A stretch of DNA of 64,000 bases from Pseudochrobactrum asaccharolyticum (lineage in GTDB: Bacteria > Pseudomonadota > Alphaproteobacteria > Rhizobiales > Rhizobiaceae). The position numbers were made by a program, and so were the translations under genes. Of the stretch, positions 1-7,717 are shown in pieces. Under the pieces are notes generated by a model. The model was given only the letters and a program-made list of their open reading frames with translations, searched no databases and was not told the origin of the DNA. The stretch covers positions 124,001 to 188,000 of the forward strand of contig NZ_QNRH01000004.1 of NCBI RefSeq assembly GCF_003314995.1, read 5' to 3'. Position 1 is the first letter of the stretch. Every line of letters begins with the position of its first letter.

Positions 1-72
1 TTTGCCCTGATCTATGTGGACAGACGACGGGAATATAAAAAACAAAGAGATAGAGCGGCTTTTCTAGTGTAA
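1..72 (+). CDS. Possible 3' end of an unidentified upstream gene (partial)
   Basis: Frame 1 is open from the first base to a TAA at 70-72. It would end in a short hydrophobic stretch (FALIYV) followed by a strongly basic tail (DRRREYKKQRDRAAFLV), a pattern typical of the cytoplasmic end of a membrane protein. Only 23 codons are visible, so it could be chance. The other two plus-strand frames are closed. Function unknown. Confidence 0.3.
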   Translation, partial: FALIYVDRRREYKKQRDRAAFLV

Positions 73-271
73 GAACCGAGCTGGCCGCTTATCGCGACTG
101 CAGAGCGGAGTGACGGGAGACGCGACATTCCGCAATTGCTTCAAGCTGTGTTACATTATTTGCTAAACCGTGAATGATCCGACATGGCGAAGTCTCTTTC
201 GAGAGACTAAATACTACTCGATTCGCTGGTGCGCGCGTGCATGGTGCGGATCAATTGATATTGGAGCCGAC
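73..271. other. Intergenic region before the aminotransferase gene
   Basis: No gene is supported here. The open frame of the next gene extends back to 170, but the residues added are unlike an aminotransferase N-terminus. The region probably carries the promoter; I could not assign clear -35/-10 boxes. Confidence 0.4.
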
Positions 272-1390
272 ATGCAATTCATTGATCTTGTGAGCCAGCG
301 CGCTCGCATTGAAGACCGTCTTAACGCTGCTGTTCTGAAAGTTATCGCAGAAGGCAAGTATATTCTCGGACCTGAGGTTGCTGAGTTTGAGAAGCAACTT
401 GCTGATTACGTGGGCGTCAAGCATGTTTTGGCCTGTGCTAATGGTACAGACGCTTTGCAGATGCCGCTGATGGCAATGGGCGTTGGTCCCGGCGATGCTG
501 TTTTCTGCCCGAGCTTTACCTTTGCTGCAACCGCTGAAGTGGTGGCGCTGGTTGGTGCGGAAGCCGTTTTCGTAGATGTTGAAGAAGACACCTACAACAT
601 GAACGTTGAACAGCTGCAGGCAGCCATTGATGCCGTGCGCAAAGAAGGCCGTCTGACGCCAAAAGCGATCATTCCGGTAGATCTGTTCGGTTTGCCTGCT
701 GATTATCGCGCAATCATGACGATTGCTGATAAAGAAGGCCTCAAAGTGATTTCCGATGCTGCCCAGTCGATCGGCGGCAAGCGCGATAACGCAATGTGCG
801 GTTCTTTTGGCCATGTTGGTGCAACCAGCTTCTACCCTGCCAAGCCGCTCGGCTGCTATGGCGACGGTGGTGCGATTTTCACCAATGATGACGAGCTGAA
901 CGATGTTCTGCGCTCCATCCATTTCCACGGTAAGGGTGAAACCCAGTACGACAACGTGCGTATTGGTCTGAACTCGCGTCTGGACACTATTCAGGCCGCT
1001 GTTTTGCTTGAAAAAATGGCCATTCTGGAAGACGAAATGGAAACCCGTCAGAAGGTTGCCAATCGTTATGCCGAAGGTCTGGGTGACATTGTTAAAGTAA
1101 CCCGTCCTGCTGCTGGTGTGCGTTCCGCATGGGCGCAGTATTCGATTGAAACCGAACGTCGCGATGAGCTGAAAGCCCATCTGCAGGCTCAGGGTATTCC
1201 GTCGGTTATTTATTATGTGAAGCCGCTGCATTTGCAGACTGCTTATAAGCATTACATGGTTGCGCCAGGCGGTCTGCCGGTGTCGGAAGCTCTGCCTTCA
1301 CGCATCCTCAGCCTGCCTATGCATGCTTATCTCTCGGATGAAGATCAGGAACGCATCATTTCCGCGATTCGTGAGTTCCACGGTAAATAA
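272..1390 (+). CDS. DegT/DnrJ/EryC1-family PLP aminotransferase
   Basis: This 372-residue protein is a fold-type I PLP aminotransferase of the family that aminates keto-sugar nucleotides for O-antigen, capsule or other glycans. The start is the ATG after GGAG (264-267). The cofactor site is visible: SDAAQ near residues 161-165 and the Schiff-base lysine K191 in FYPAKPLG, followed by a glycine-rich GDGG. Length is normal for the family. It appears monocistronic, ending in a strong terminator. The sugar substrate cannot be told from sequence; WbpE/PglE-like enzymes are the nearest type I recognise. Confidence 0.88.
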   Translation: MQFIDLVSQRARIEDRLNAAVLKVIAEGKYILGPEVAEFEKQLADYVGVKHVLACANGTDALQMPLMAMGVGPGDAVFCPSFTFAATAEVVALVGAEAVFVDVEEDTYNMNVEQLQAAIDAVRKEGRLTPKAIIPVDLFGLPADYRAIMTIADKEGLKVISDAAQSIGGKRDNAMCGSFGHVGATSFYPAKPLGCYGDGGAIFTNDDELNDVLRSIHFHGKGETQYDNVRIGLNSRLDTIQAAVLLEKMAILEDEMETRQKVANRYAEGLGDIVKVTRPAAGVRSAWAQYSIETERRDELKAHLQAQGIPSVIYYVKPLHLQTAYKHYMVAPGGLPVSEALPSRILSLPMHAYLSDEDQERIISAIREFHGK

Positions 1391-1422
1391 GCAACGCAAT
1401 CAGCGTGATGAAATAAATAATG

Positions 1423-1450
1423 AGGCCGGATGGAAACATCCGGCCTTTTT
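1423..1450 (+). terminator. Rho-independent terminator of the aminotransferase gene
   Basis: A 10-bp perfect stem (1423-1432 with 1437-1446) has a GAAA loop and a T run, 33 bases after the stop codon. Confidence 0.85.
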
Positions 1451-1502
1451 GCTTTTTCAAAGAGGCAGTGAAAAACAGGTGGAAGGATTGAAAATACAAA
1501 GA

Positions 1503-1517
1503 TGAGTTGAAAATTCA
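1503..1517. promoter_or_regulatory. Possible RirA iron-responsive (IRO-like) operator
   Basis: TGA-N9-TCA lies 67-81 bases upstream of a siderophore-interacting protein start. This is the core of the operator used by the rhizobial iron repressor RirA. The motif carries little information, so the assignment rests on the gene it precedes. Confidence 0.35.
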
Positions 1518-1583
1518 TATTATTGGATGTTAGCTGACGAAAACTGATTGGTTTCTGATCAGACAGAAGCAACAGGAGAGATT

Positions 1584-2669
1584 ATGAATAAGCCTGTCTT
1601 TATTGCGCAGACGGAAATTTCCTCAGCGCAGCCTGAAAAAATATTTGAAAACCTGTGGTCCGGTTACGCTGAGCATTATCCGGTGGAACGCGATGACAAT
1701 AAGGCCACGATTGCCTTGCAGATGGGCATTGCAAAACTGACGCTAGAGCAAGGGCATCTGGCTGTTGTGACAGAGGCCAAGAATGAGAGCGATCTGTCTT
1801 ATCTGAAATTCGCTGTCGCTGAAGGCATTATCCACCATGCAGCCGGAGAGGCGTTGAATTTCCGCTGGGAAGGTGATGGTGCCGGTGAGGGCAGTCTGCC
1901 GCCGTTTTTCCGGGAGATGACAGTGATTGGTGTGCAGAATGTAACGCCGCATATGCGCCGTATACGCCTGCGTGGCGATGATCTGGCACGCTATGCAACC
2001 GGTGGTTTGCATGTGCGTCTGGTCTTGCCGCCAAAGCCGCCGTTAAAACCGCAATGGCCGCATTTGGGCGCAGACGGACGACCTGTCTGGCCGGATGGCG
2101 AGCAGAAGCTGACCAATCGCGTTTACACGATCCGCACGATCAATGTGGAAGAGAATTGGCTTGATATTGATATGGTCGTGCATCCGAGCACGGACACGGC
2201 TCCCGGTACGGAATGGGCGATGCAGGCGCAGATCGGTGATATTATTGGCATGACCGGCCCCGGTGGCGGCGATGCCGGTGAGGCGGATGTCTATATACTG
2301 ATTGGCGATGAGACAGCATTACCGGCAATTTCCCGCATTCTGGAGCGGTTACCGGCTACAGCGATGGCGACAGTTCGTATTGAAGTGGCAGATGAGGATG
2401 AAGAGCAAGTGCTGGAAACAGCGGCCATGCTGGATCTGGAATGGCTGCATCGCAATGGTGCTGAAGCCGGAACGACCTCGCTGTTGATAGATGCGGTGCA
2501 GGACGCGGCACCGATGCCGATTGATGGCCAGCGTATCTTTGCATGGGCAGGCTGCGAGTTTGATGCTTTTAAGGCTATTCGTGCCTTTTGGCGCAAAGAA
2601 TGCGGGCTAAGCCGTGATGATCATATGGCCGTTGCCTATTGGCGCCGTGGCGTTGCAGGGCGCGATTAA
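1584..2669 (+). CDS. Siderophore-interacting protein (FAD-dependent ferric reductase family) with N-terminal DUF2218-like domain
   Basis: This 361-residue protein joins an N-terminal region of about 95 residues resembling DUF2218 to a siderophore-interacting (ViuB/YqjH type) FAD/NAD(P)H module. The flavin-binding motif RVYTIR lies mid-protein and the conserved WRRGV sits near the C-terminus. Family members reduce ferric siderophores in the cytoplasm to release iron. The ATG at 1584 follows AGGAGAG. A TGA-N9-TCA element upstream suggests iron control. No siderophore uptake genes are adjacent, so it may serve imported siderophores in general. Confidence 0.87.
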   Translation: MNKPVFIAQTEISSAQPEKIFENLWSGYAEHYPVERDDNKATIALQMGIAKLTLEQGHLAVVTEAKNESDLSYLKFAVAEGIIHHAAGEALNFRWEGDGAGEGSLPPFFREMTVIGVQNVTPHMRRIRLRGDDLARYATGGLHVRLVLPPKPPLKPQWPHLGADGRPVWPDGEQKLTNRVYTIRTINVEENWLDIDMVVHPSTDTAPGTEWAMQAQIGDIIGMTGPGGGDAGEADVYILIGDETALPAISRILERLPATAMATVRIEVADEDEEQVLETAAMLDLEWLHRNGAEAGTTSLLIDAVQDAAPMPIDGQRIFAWAGCEFDAFKAIRAFWRKECGLSRDDHMAVAYWRRGVAGRD

Positions 2670-2715
2670 CAGCCTTCACGAAACAATAATCTGACCATTA
2701 CTGAAATTAATACAG

Positions 2716-2746
2716 ACGGCAGTGCGATGAAGTATTGCACTGCCGT
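2716..2746. terminator. Inverted repeat between convergent genes, probable terminator
   Basis: A 10-bp perfect stem (2716-2725 with 2737-2746) has an 11-base loop and sits between two converging genes. There is no clear T run on either strand, so its strength as a terminator is uncertain. Confidence 0.45.
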
Positions 2747-2753
2747 AGACCTA

Positions 2754-3680
2754 TCAAACGGATTTATCTTTGATCCGTTTGGCCAGACTTTTGGATTTTC
2801 TCTTTTTACCGGAAGGGGACGGCGCAGATGGTTCAGCTTTTTCTTGCAGAAGAGCAGGAATAGGTGATGCTTCGCCTTCCTGCGCCGCTGTTTTAATGAC
2901 CATTTCGGCTGCAAGTTCGCTGATGCTTTCACGCAGCTTATAATCCTGATCGCTCAAGCCACGGCTGTTCGTGCCGGCAATTTTGCTCTGGTGATCCAGC
3001 TTTTCCTGTACATCAGAAAGCTCGGTAATCAGTCTGTGCAGTTTTTCTTCAAGCGCCTGATTACGGTGTTTCTCACTCTCTAGAGATGTTTTCAATGCGG
3101 TCACCTGAGAAGCCAGTTCTGAATTAATGCTGTTGAGTTGTTTTTTGTCCTGACGCAGATCATTTGCCTCGCGGCGCAGGCGATCTGCCTCAGTGTCTTT
3201 TTGCGTTGTTTCCTGACGCAAAGTTTCAGAGAGCTGGTTCAGCGCCTCACTCTGGCGCTGTAACCGGTTATTCTCTGTTATTGCAGCTTCCTGTTTGGCG
3301 TGAAGCTGTTTCAAATTGTTTTGCAGTGCTTTTAATTGCTGTTTGTCGTCCTGCAGCTGTATTTTTAAGACTTCCAGCTCTTGCTGCAAAGGCTTAATTT
3401 TTTCCAACTCATTGCGATCTGTGCTGATTTTTAGCAGAGCTTGCGTATGTTTTTCGCGGACCTCTGCAGTTTGCATTTCAGCTTTACGCAGGCTTACAGC
3501 ATGAGCCGCGCGTAACATATCCCGGTCTGCTTCAATGGCAGTGAGGGACATCGGTAATTGTGCTGCCATCTGCTTTTGCCACAGATAATGCGCACGCCGC
3601 CAGAACAGCGGCGCAGCCAGCAATATCAGAAAGGCTGCGCATAAAAAGCCCAGCAGAAAAACCAGTACGGATTGTATCAC
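2754..3680 (-). CDS. Membrane-anchored coiled-coil protein of unknown function
   Basis: The 308 residues begin with one hydrophobic segment (about 2-26, MIQSVLVFLLGFLCAAFLIL) ending in WRR, then a long charged, glutamine-rich, helical region (about 45-240) with heptad-like spacing, then a basic tail (GKKRKSKSLAKRIK). The topology suggests an inner-membrane anchor with a cytoplasmic coiled coil. The only nearby start is GTG at 3680, with GGAG upstream. I do not recognise a named family; it may be a structural or envelope scaffold. It stands alone, convergent with the preceding gene. Confidence 0.7.
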   Translation of the reverse strand: MIQSVLVFLLGFLCAAFLILLAAPLFWRRAHYLWQKQMAAQLPMSLTAIEADRDMLRAAHAVSLRKAEMQTAEVREKHTQALLKISTDRNELEKIKPLQQELEVLKIQLQDDKQQLKALQNNLKQLHAKQEAAITENNRLQRQSEALNQLSETLRQETTQKDTEADRLRREANDLRQDKKQLNSINSELASQVTALKTSLESEKHRNQALEEKLHRLITELSDVQEKLDHQSKIAGTNSRGLSDQDYKLRESISELAAEMVIKTAAQEGEASPIPALLQEKAEPSAPSPSGKKRKSKSLAKRIKDKSV

Positions 3681-3783
3681 GATCTGCCGATCTCCGGTGC
3701 TTTCAGAGGATCATTTGAATGCACTAAAATTTTTTAGAACGGCCTTTATATGCCAAATCAGGCACAGGGCGCTTTCGTCAGAG

Positions 3784-3816
3784 CCTGTGCCAAAATTCAT
3801 AGTTGATTGGCACAGG
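3784..3816 (-). terminator. Inverted repeat downstream of eipA
   Basis: A 9-bp perfect stem (3784-3792 with 3808-3816) and a 15-base loop lie 25 bases beyond the eipA stop. No T run follows on the minus strand. Confidence 0.35.
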
Positions 3817-3840
3817 TACAAATATGGCTGTTCTAAAAGC

Positions 3841-4425
3841 TTAGAACGGGTTCCATGTGGCGGATGGTGTCAGCTTGAGATAGCCGATATTAACGCCGAG
3901 GCGGCCACCTACACCGGTACGAACCGGTACCAGCAGAATATTCCCGCGTTTCAGCACGTTAAAGCCCGCGCCGGCAATAATATAGGCCGAACCGGAAACA
4001 CCGGCATAGCGGCCATAGAGCATGTTCACATCATCCAGATTGTAAACCAGCATCATGACACGCGAACCCTGACCGCCAAAGTCCCAGCCGAGGGACGGGC
4101 CTTGCCAGAATGTTTTGTGATCACCAGCGTTTTTTGTATAGAGCGTGCCTTCACCATAAGTCAGGCCGCCGACAAAGGCGCCGGAACCTTCTTCACCCAG
4201 AATATAGCCGTTTGGCAGGCCGTAACTCTGGAATACCTTCTCAATTGCGGAAGCAACGCCGCCCGAAGTCGAGCCAAAAAAACGATGACCGGAGGCAACA
4301 ATTTCCTCCATGCTGAAGCCTTCAGCAGCTTTGGCCTGTTGCGGCAAAACGCTGATCAGAGCCATGAATCCTATTATGGCCGATGCAAGACGCATGCGGA
4401 AAGAGGACAAGTTTAAGGTAGCCAT
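3841..4425 (-). CDS. eipA: EipA-like periplasmic envelope integrity protein (DUF1134)
   Basis: This 194-residue protein has a Sec signal peptide (hydrophobic about 12-26, AKA cleavage near 32) and the glycine-rich DUF1134 body (GWDFGGQGSRVMMLVYN, YAGVSGSAYIIAGAG). Brucella EipA of this family is a small periplasmic beta-barrel needed for envelope stress resistance, and its gene is directly activated by CtrA. Here it lies beside chpT and ctrA, as in Brucella. The start is the ATG at 4425, preceded by AGAAGGAAT; an open extension to 4479 lacks a ribosome site. A TTAA-like pair at 4495-4511 may be a CtrA element. Confidence 0.88.
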   Translation of the reverse strand: MATLNLSSFRMRLASAIIGFMALISVLPQQAKAAEGFSMEEIVASGHRFFGSTSGGVASAIEKVFQSYGLPNGYILGEEGSGAFVGGLTYGEGTLYTKNAGDHKTFWQGPSLGWDFGGQGSRVMMLVYNLDDVNMLYGRYAGVSGSAYIIAGAGFNVLKRGNILLVPVRTGVGGRLGVNIGYLKLTPSATWNPF

Positions 4426-4934
4426 TAAAAATTCCTTCTGGCTGCTTGGCTCATTCTGTCTGACACGGACAATCAACACTCCTGACGGAAATGACTAATC
4501 CTGCTCCTTAAACATGCGCGAATTGTTGCGCATATGCTTAAATCCCTGTCCGGATGAGCAATTCTGATGATGGCTCTGTCCGGTGTGCATCCGCTTTTCA
4601 TTCCGGGATGCTTCATGTGCGAAAACGATTTTTGTTGTTTTCTGCACGGCTATGACGCTCATTGTGCGTCAAAAACCTTGTCGAATTGTTTATATGAAAA
4701 ATTGTCCTTTCAATGACTTAATGAAAAAGCATTAAAATTGTTTTTGTCGCGTTATTTGGTAATCATTAAGCCTCTTCGCGCATAATTGCGGCACAGGGAT
4801 ACACTAATATCCTTTTAGCAGTTTGTGTTCCGGTGATTCGTTTAACGATGTGACAAATCTTTGCCCGTAAACTGAACCGGAATGTTTGAGTTGAGCCTGC
4901 CTGCGGGCAGATATGAAATTTGGAGATGCAATCA
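4426..4934. other. Divergent control region between eipA and chpT
   Basis: This 509-base AT-rich stretch holds the promoters of eipA (leftward) and chpT (rightward). It contains a 17-base TTAA-type repeat at 4495-4511 close to eipA. No open frame with a convincing ribosome site was found. Confidence 0.55.
4495..4511 (-). promoter_or_regulatory. CtrA-like TTAA-N9-TTAG element upstream of eipA
   Basis: CTAATCCTGCTCCTTAA on the plus strand reads TTAA-N9-TTAG towards eipA, 70-86 bases before its start. The classic CtrA box is TTAA-N7-TTAA, so the spacing is two bases too long. It matches two other N9 elements upstream of ctrA (6669-6685, 6766-6782). Confidence 0.3.
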
Positions 4935-5654
4935 ATGGCCTTGCCTGTTGTTCTTTCTGCGGTTGATTTGGGTGCATTGCTGTGCAGCCGCATTTGCCAT
5001 GACATTATTTCACCGGTTGGCGCGATTAATAATGGTCTGGAACTGCTGGAAGAGGGCGGTGCGGATGAAGATGCGATGGCGCTGATTGCTGCCAGCGCGC
5101 GCAATGCATCTGCCCGTTTACAATTTGCCCGTATCGCTTTTGGCGCTGCCGGTTCTGCCGGTGTGCAGATTGATACCGGTGATGCGCAAAATGTTGCTAC
5201 CGCCTATATGGCGAATGAAAAACCTGAATTTACCTGGATCGGTACACGTGCTTTCCTGCCGAAAAATCAGGTTAAATTGCTGCTGAACCTGATCCTGATC
5301 GGCATTTCATCCATTCCGCGTGGCGGTAATCTGGATGTGGTGATGGAGGACATGGAAACAGATCCAAAAATCAGCATCAAAACCCGTGGCCGTATGCTGC
5401 GGGTCCCGCCAAAATTTAAAGAACTGCATGAAGGTATCGTGCCGGAAGAAGCGATTGATGCCCATGCCGTGCAGCCTTATTACACGCTGCTGCTGGCTGA
5501 AGAGGCCGGTATGGAAATCGTGATTGATGTAAGCGAAGAGGAAATTATCTTCCGCGCGCAGAAGGCCGAAGTTGAACCGGCTTTCCAGGGCGATGTTCCT
5601 GAAAGTGACGATGGAGCAGTTGCCGCTGATGCCGGTACGCTCGCAGACGATTGA
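4935..5654 (+). CDS. chpT: ChpT histidine phosphotransferase
   Basis: This 239-residue protein matches ChpT, the essential phosphotransferase that moves phosphate from the CckA kinase to CtrA and CpdR in alphaproteobacteria. The phosphorylated histidine is H22 in RICHDIISPVGAI, at the start of the four-helix dimerisation bundle. The C-terminal half is the degenerate ATPase-like domain, with an acidic tail. Of TTG 4920, ATG 4926 and ATG 4935, the last is best spaced behind GGAG (4922-4925). Its position next to ctrA keeps the two relay partners together. Confidence 0.92.
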   Translation: MALPVVLSAVDLGALLCSRICHDIISPVGAINNGLELLEEGGADEDAMALIAASARNASARLQFARIAFGAAGSAGVQIDTGDAQNVATAYMANEKPEFTWIGTRAFLPKNQVKLLLNLILIGISSIPRGGNLDVVMEDMETDPKISIKTRGRMLRVPPKFKELHEGIVPEEAIDAHAVQPYYTLLLAEEAGMEIVIDVSEEEIIFRAQKAEVEPAFQGDVPESDDGAVAADAGTLADD

Positions 5655-5675
5655 TTAAACATAGAATATTGATAA

Positions 5676-5710
5676 AGCCGCGCAGTGTAAAAACTGCGCG
5701 GTTTTTTTTT
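5676..5710 (+). terminator. Rho-independent terminator of chpT
   Basis: A perfect 9-bp GC-rich stem (5678-5686 with 5693-5701) is followed by nine T residues. Confidence 0.92.
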
Positions 5711-5730
5711 GTGCCTGTGTTCAGGCAATA

Positions 5731-5757
5731 AAAAACCCCGCTGAGGCGGGGCTTTTG
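5731..5757 (-). terminator. Rho-independent terminator of ctrA
   Basis: The GC-rich stem 5736-5741 with 5746-5751 is followed on the minus strand by a run of T. It sits between the chpT terminator and the ctrA stop. Confidence 0.88.
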
Positions 5758-5779
5758 GCTATCGCTGATGCATAAAAGA

Positions 5780-6481
5780 TTATGCGATTTCGCGATGTTC
5801 GATACCATCCTGATCGCGCAGCACATAGCCACGACCCCAGACTGTTTCGATATAGTTCTGGCTGCCGGAAACAGCATCGAGTTTTTTGCGCAGTTTGCAG
5901 ATGAAAACGTCGATGATTTTCAGTTCCGGTTCGTCCATGCCACCATAAAGGTGATTAAGGAACATTTCCTTGGTCAGGGTTGTGCCCTTACGCAAGGAGA
6001 GCAGTTCCAGCATCTGGTATTCTTTGCCGGTAAGGTGAACGCGCTGGCCGCCGACTTCAACAGTCTTGGCATCCAGATTAACGATCAGATCGCCGGTTGT
6101 AATAACAGACTGTGCATGGCCTTTCGAACGACGAACGATCGCATGAATACGTGCAATCAGTTCATCTTTATGGAAAGGTTTTGTCATATAGTCGTCAGCG
6201 CCGAAGCCGAGGCCCCGAACCTTATCTTCAATGCCAGCCATACCGGACAGGATGAGAATAGGGGTCTTTACCTTGGAAAGGCGCAGTGTGCGGAGCACTT
6301 CATAACCTGACATATCCGGCAAGTTGAGATCGAGCAGGATAATATCATAATCGTAGAGCTTACCCAGATCGATGCCTTCTTCGCCCAGATCTGTCGTGTA
6401 AACATTGAAGCTCTCTGACTTGAGCATCAACTCGATGCTTTGTGCAATTGCACTATCGTCTTCAATCAAAAGAACGCGCAT
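5780..6481 (-). CDS. ctrA: CtrA cell-cycle master response regulator
   Basis: This 233-residue OmpR-type response regulator has D51 as phosphoacceptor (LLDLNLP), acid pocket residues E7-D8-D9, T79/S79-region and K101 (TKPF). Its winged-helix DNA-binding domain contains the family-typical [15 protein letters not shown]. CtrA controls division, DNA replication and envelope or flagellar genes and receives phosphate from ChpT. The C-terminus ends EHREIA rather than the AA dipeptide that marks Caulobacter CtrA for ClpXP, so turnover signals may differ. The long leader has five GANTC sites and a CtrA half-site, suggesting methylation-dependent and self control. Confidence 0.97.
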   Translation of the reverse strand: MRVLLIEDDSAIAQSIELMLKSESFNVYTTDLGEEGIDLGKLYDYDIILLDLNLPDMSGYEVLRTLRLSKVKTPILILSGMAGIEDKVRGLGFGADDYMTKPFHKDELIARIHAIVRRSKGHAQSVITTGDLIVNLDAKTVEVGGQRVHLTGKEYQMLELLSLRKGTTLTKEMFLNHLYGGMDEPELKIIDVFICKLRKKLDAVSGSQNYIETVWGRGYVLRDQDGIEHREIA

Positions 6482-6485
6482 CTCA

Positions 6486-6714
6486 GAATCCCTTTTTTCC
6501 GCCGCTTAACCTGATCCAGCAGTTAACTGCCTAACAGCACTCGCTTTGAACCAAGTCTGCCACCGAATGGTTAACAAAATATGATTCTCATTGGCAATAG
6601 TAAATATGAGTCTTGTAGCATTTTCACTTAACTATTTGAATTTGCAGTATAATCACTCAAAAAATTTCTTAATAAATTAGTTTAAGAAATCGTTATAAGT
6701 GATTCAGCAGATTC
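6486..6714. promoter_or_regulatory. Cluster of five GANTC (CcrM) methylation sites upstream of ctrA
   Basis: GANTC occurs at 6486-6490, 6583-6587, 6608-6612, 6701-6705 and 6710-6714. In Caulobacter the ctrA P1 promoter is repressed when its GANTC site is fully methylated by CcrM. The density here is far above the roughly one per 256 bases expected. Confidence 0.6.
6567..6574 (-). promoter_or_regulatory. CtrA half-site TTAACCAT upstream of ctrA
   Basis: The plus strand reads ATGGTTAA, giving TTAACCAT on the ctrA coding strand about 90 bases before the start. This is the half-site form of the CtrA motif and fits autoregulation. Confidence 0.45.
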
Positions 6715-6928
6715 ATTTTTTCAATGTTGCTGAAAAAACACAGCGAATTTACTTAGCCTTAAGTCCTAACCGCTATGATTAACGCAGTACGTAAAGGAAT
6801 GGTTACCAAAAGCCCGAAATCTTAATTTTTTGTTTCGAAATTAAGTGATTTCTTTGCGTGACAGGGTGGTCGCAGGCGGAATGCCGTCAAAAACTGCCTG
6901 TGGAGTTGGTGTTCAAGGAGTAATGCGT

Positions 6929-7315
6929 ATGAAGCCACGTGAAAGTCTTGTCCGGCTGAAACTGTTTCAGGTTAAAGAAAAGCGCCGGCAAATTGGTCAG
7001 CTTGATCTGATGATGGGTGAGTTTGAGCGGATGGCCGGTGAGCTTGATGCGCAAATCCAGTCAGAAGAGCGCAAAGCAGGTATTACGGATACAACGCATT
7101 TTGCTTATCCGACCTTTGCCAAAGCAGCGCGCCAGCGTCGCGATAATCTTTTTGATTCGATCCGCGATCTGATGTCCCAGAAAGATGCAGCTGAAGCTGA
7201 CCTTCTGGAAGCCGAAGCCAATCTCGCTCGCGCCGAAGCCCTCGAAACTCGTGACGGCAAGCTCAAAGAGATTGAAGAGGCTCCTGTCTATGATCGTCGC
7301 GTCATGATCGGCTAA
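6929..7315 (+). CDS. fliJ: FliJ-like flagellar export chaperone
   Basis: The 128-residue, wholly helical, charged protein starts MKPRESLVRLKLFQVKEK and has long heptad-like helices with the conserved HFAYPTFAKAARQRRDNL. It looks like rhizobial FliJ, a soluble coiled-coil part of the flagellar type III export ATPase complex (FliH-FliI-FliJ). AAGGAG at 6915-6920 is well spaced for the ATG at 6929; ATG 6923 is too close and the open extension to 6845 has no ribosome site. No other flagellar gene is in the window; FliJ is poorly conserved, so the name is moderately sure. Confidence 0.7.
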   Translation: MKPRESLVRLKLFQVKEKRRQIGQLDLMMGEFERMAGELDAQIQSEERKAGITDTTHFAYPTFAKAARQRRDNLFDSIRDLMSQKDAAEADLLEAEANLARAEALETRDGKLKEIEEAPVYDRRVMIG

Positions 7316-7510
7316 ATATTTCGGTCTGGATTTCGGCTCTGATGGCCTGCAAATGGCGACTTTTTGCGCTTCCGGTGCTCGTGTACCAATAGTACATTCC
7401 GCTCCGGTTCTCAAAATTCACCATTTTCGTCTCATCATAACCAAAATCTAACCAGTTCGGCTTCGCTGAGCCGCTCTGATACTATTGGAGCGTGACTGCA
7501 GCCCTATCAA

Positions 7511-7557
7511 TGCATAATTCCTTAAACCCCATGGTCTAAGGAATTATGCATTTTTTT
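7511..7557 (+). repeat. Palindromic TGCATAATTCCTTA repeat acting as possible fliJ terminator
   Basis: A 14-bp perfect stem (7511-7524 with 7537-7550) with a 12-base loop is followed by seven T. The arm sequence CATAATTCCTTA recurs in a second hairpin at 39162-39212, so this looks like a dispersed intergenic palindrome that may end fliJ transcription. Confidence 0.65.
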
Positions 7558-7615
7558 GTTTCTGGATCAGGATGTTGGTGAAGGCGAGGGGGCGGTATAA
7601 GCCCCTGAAAACAAA

Positions 7616-7642
7616 GAAAGCCGGAGAGCAGAACTCTCCGGC
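7616..7642 (-). terminator. Rho-independent terminator of sciP
   Basis: A 9-bp perfect stem (7620-7628 with 7634-7642) and a five-base loop are followed by CTTTCTTTG on the minus strand. Confidence 0.75.
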
Positions 7643-7717
7643 TTGATCTGTAGAATGCGCCGCTTGCGGCATATCCTTATTTTGTTTTCATCTGCGTCCT
7701 TAACGACGAAGATGAAA

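Larger units (their letters stand above)
6482..6928. other. Divergent ctrA-fliJ control region
   Basis: This 447-base AT-rich stretch holds the ctrA promoter region (leftward) and the fliJ promoter (rightward). It contains five GANTC sites, a perfect TTAACCAT half-site, two 17-base TTAA-N9 pairs, and an inverted repeat at 6821-6828 with 6838-6845 (CTTAATTT/AAATTAAG) just before fliJ. Confidence 0.6.
7316..7717. other. Intergenic region between fliJ and sciP
   Basis: 402 bases between convergent genes. It holds a long palindrome with T run (7511-7557) and the sciP terminator (7616-7642). The stretch 7316-7510 shows no open frame or element I can name. Confidence 0.5.

Noticed and set aside
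251-1252. 333-codon minus-strand frame opposite the aminotransferase
   Set aside because: Shadow of a highly conserved gene and no ribosome site.
4412-4427. TTAA-N8-TTAA over the eipA start codon as a CtrA box
   Set aside because: Wrong spacing and lies inside the coding start.
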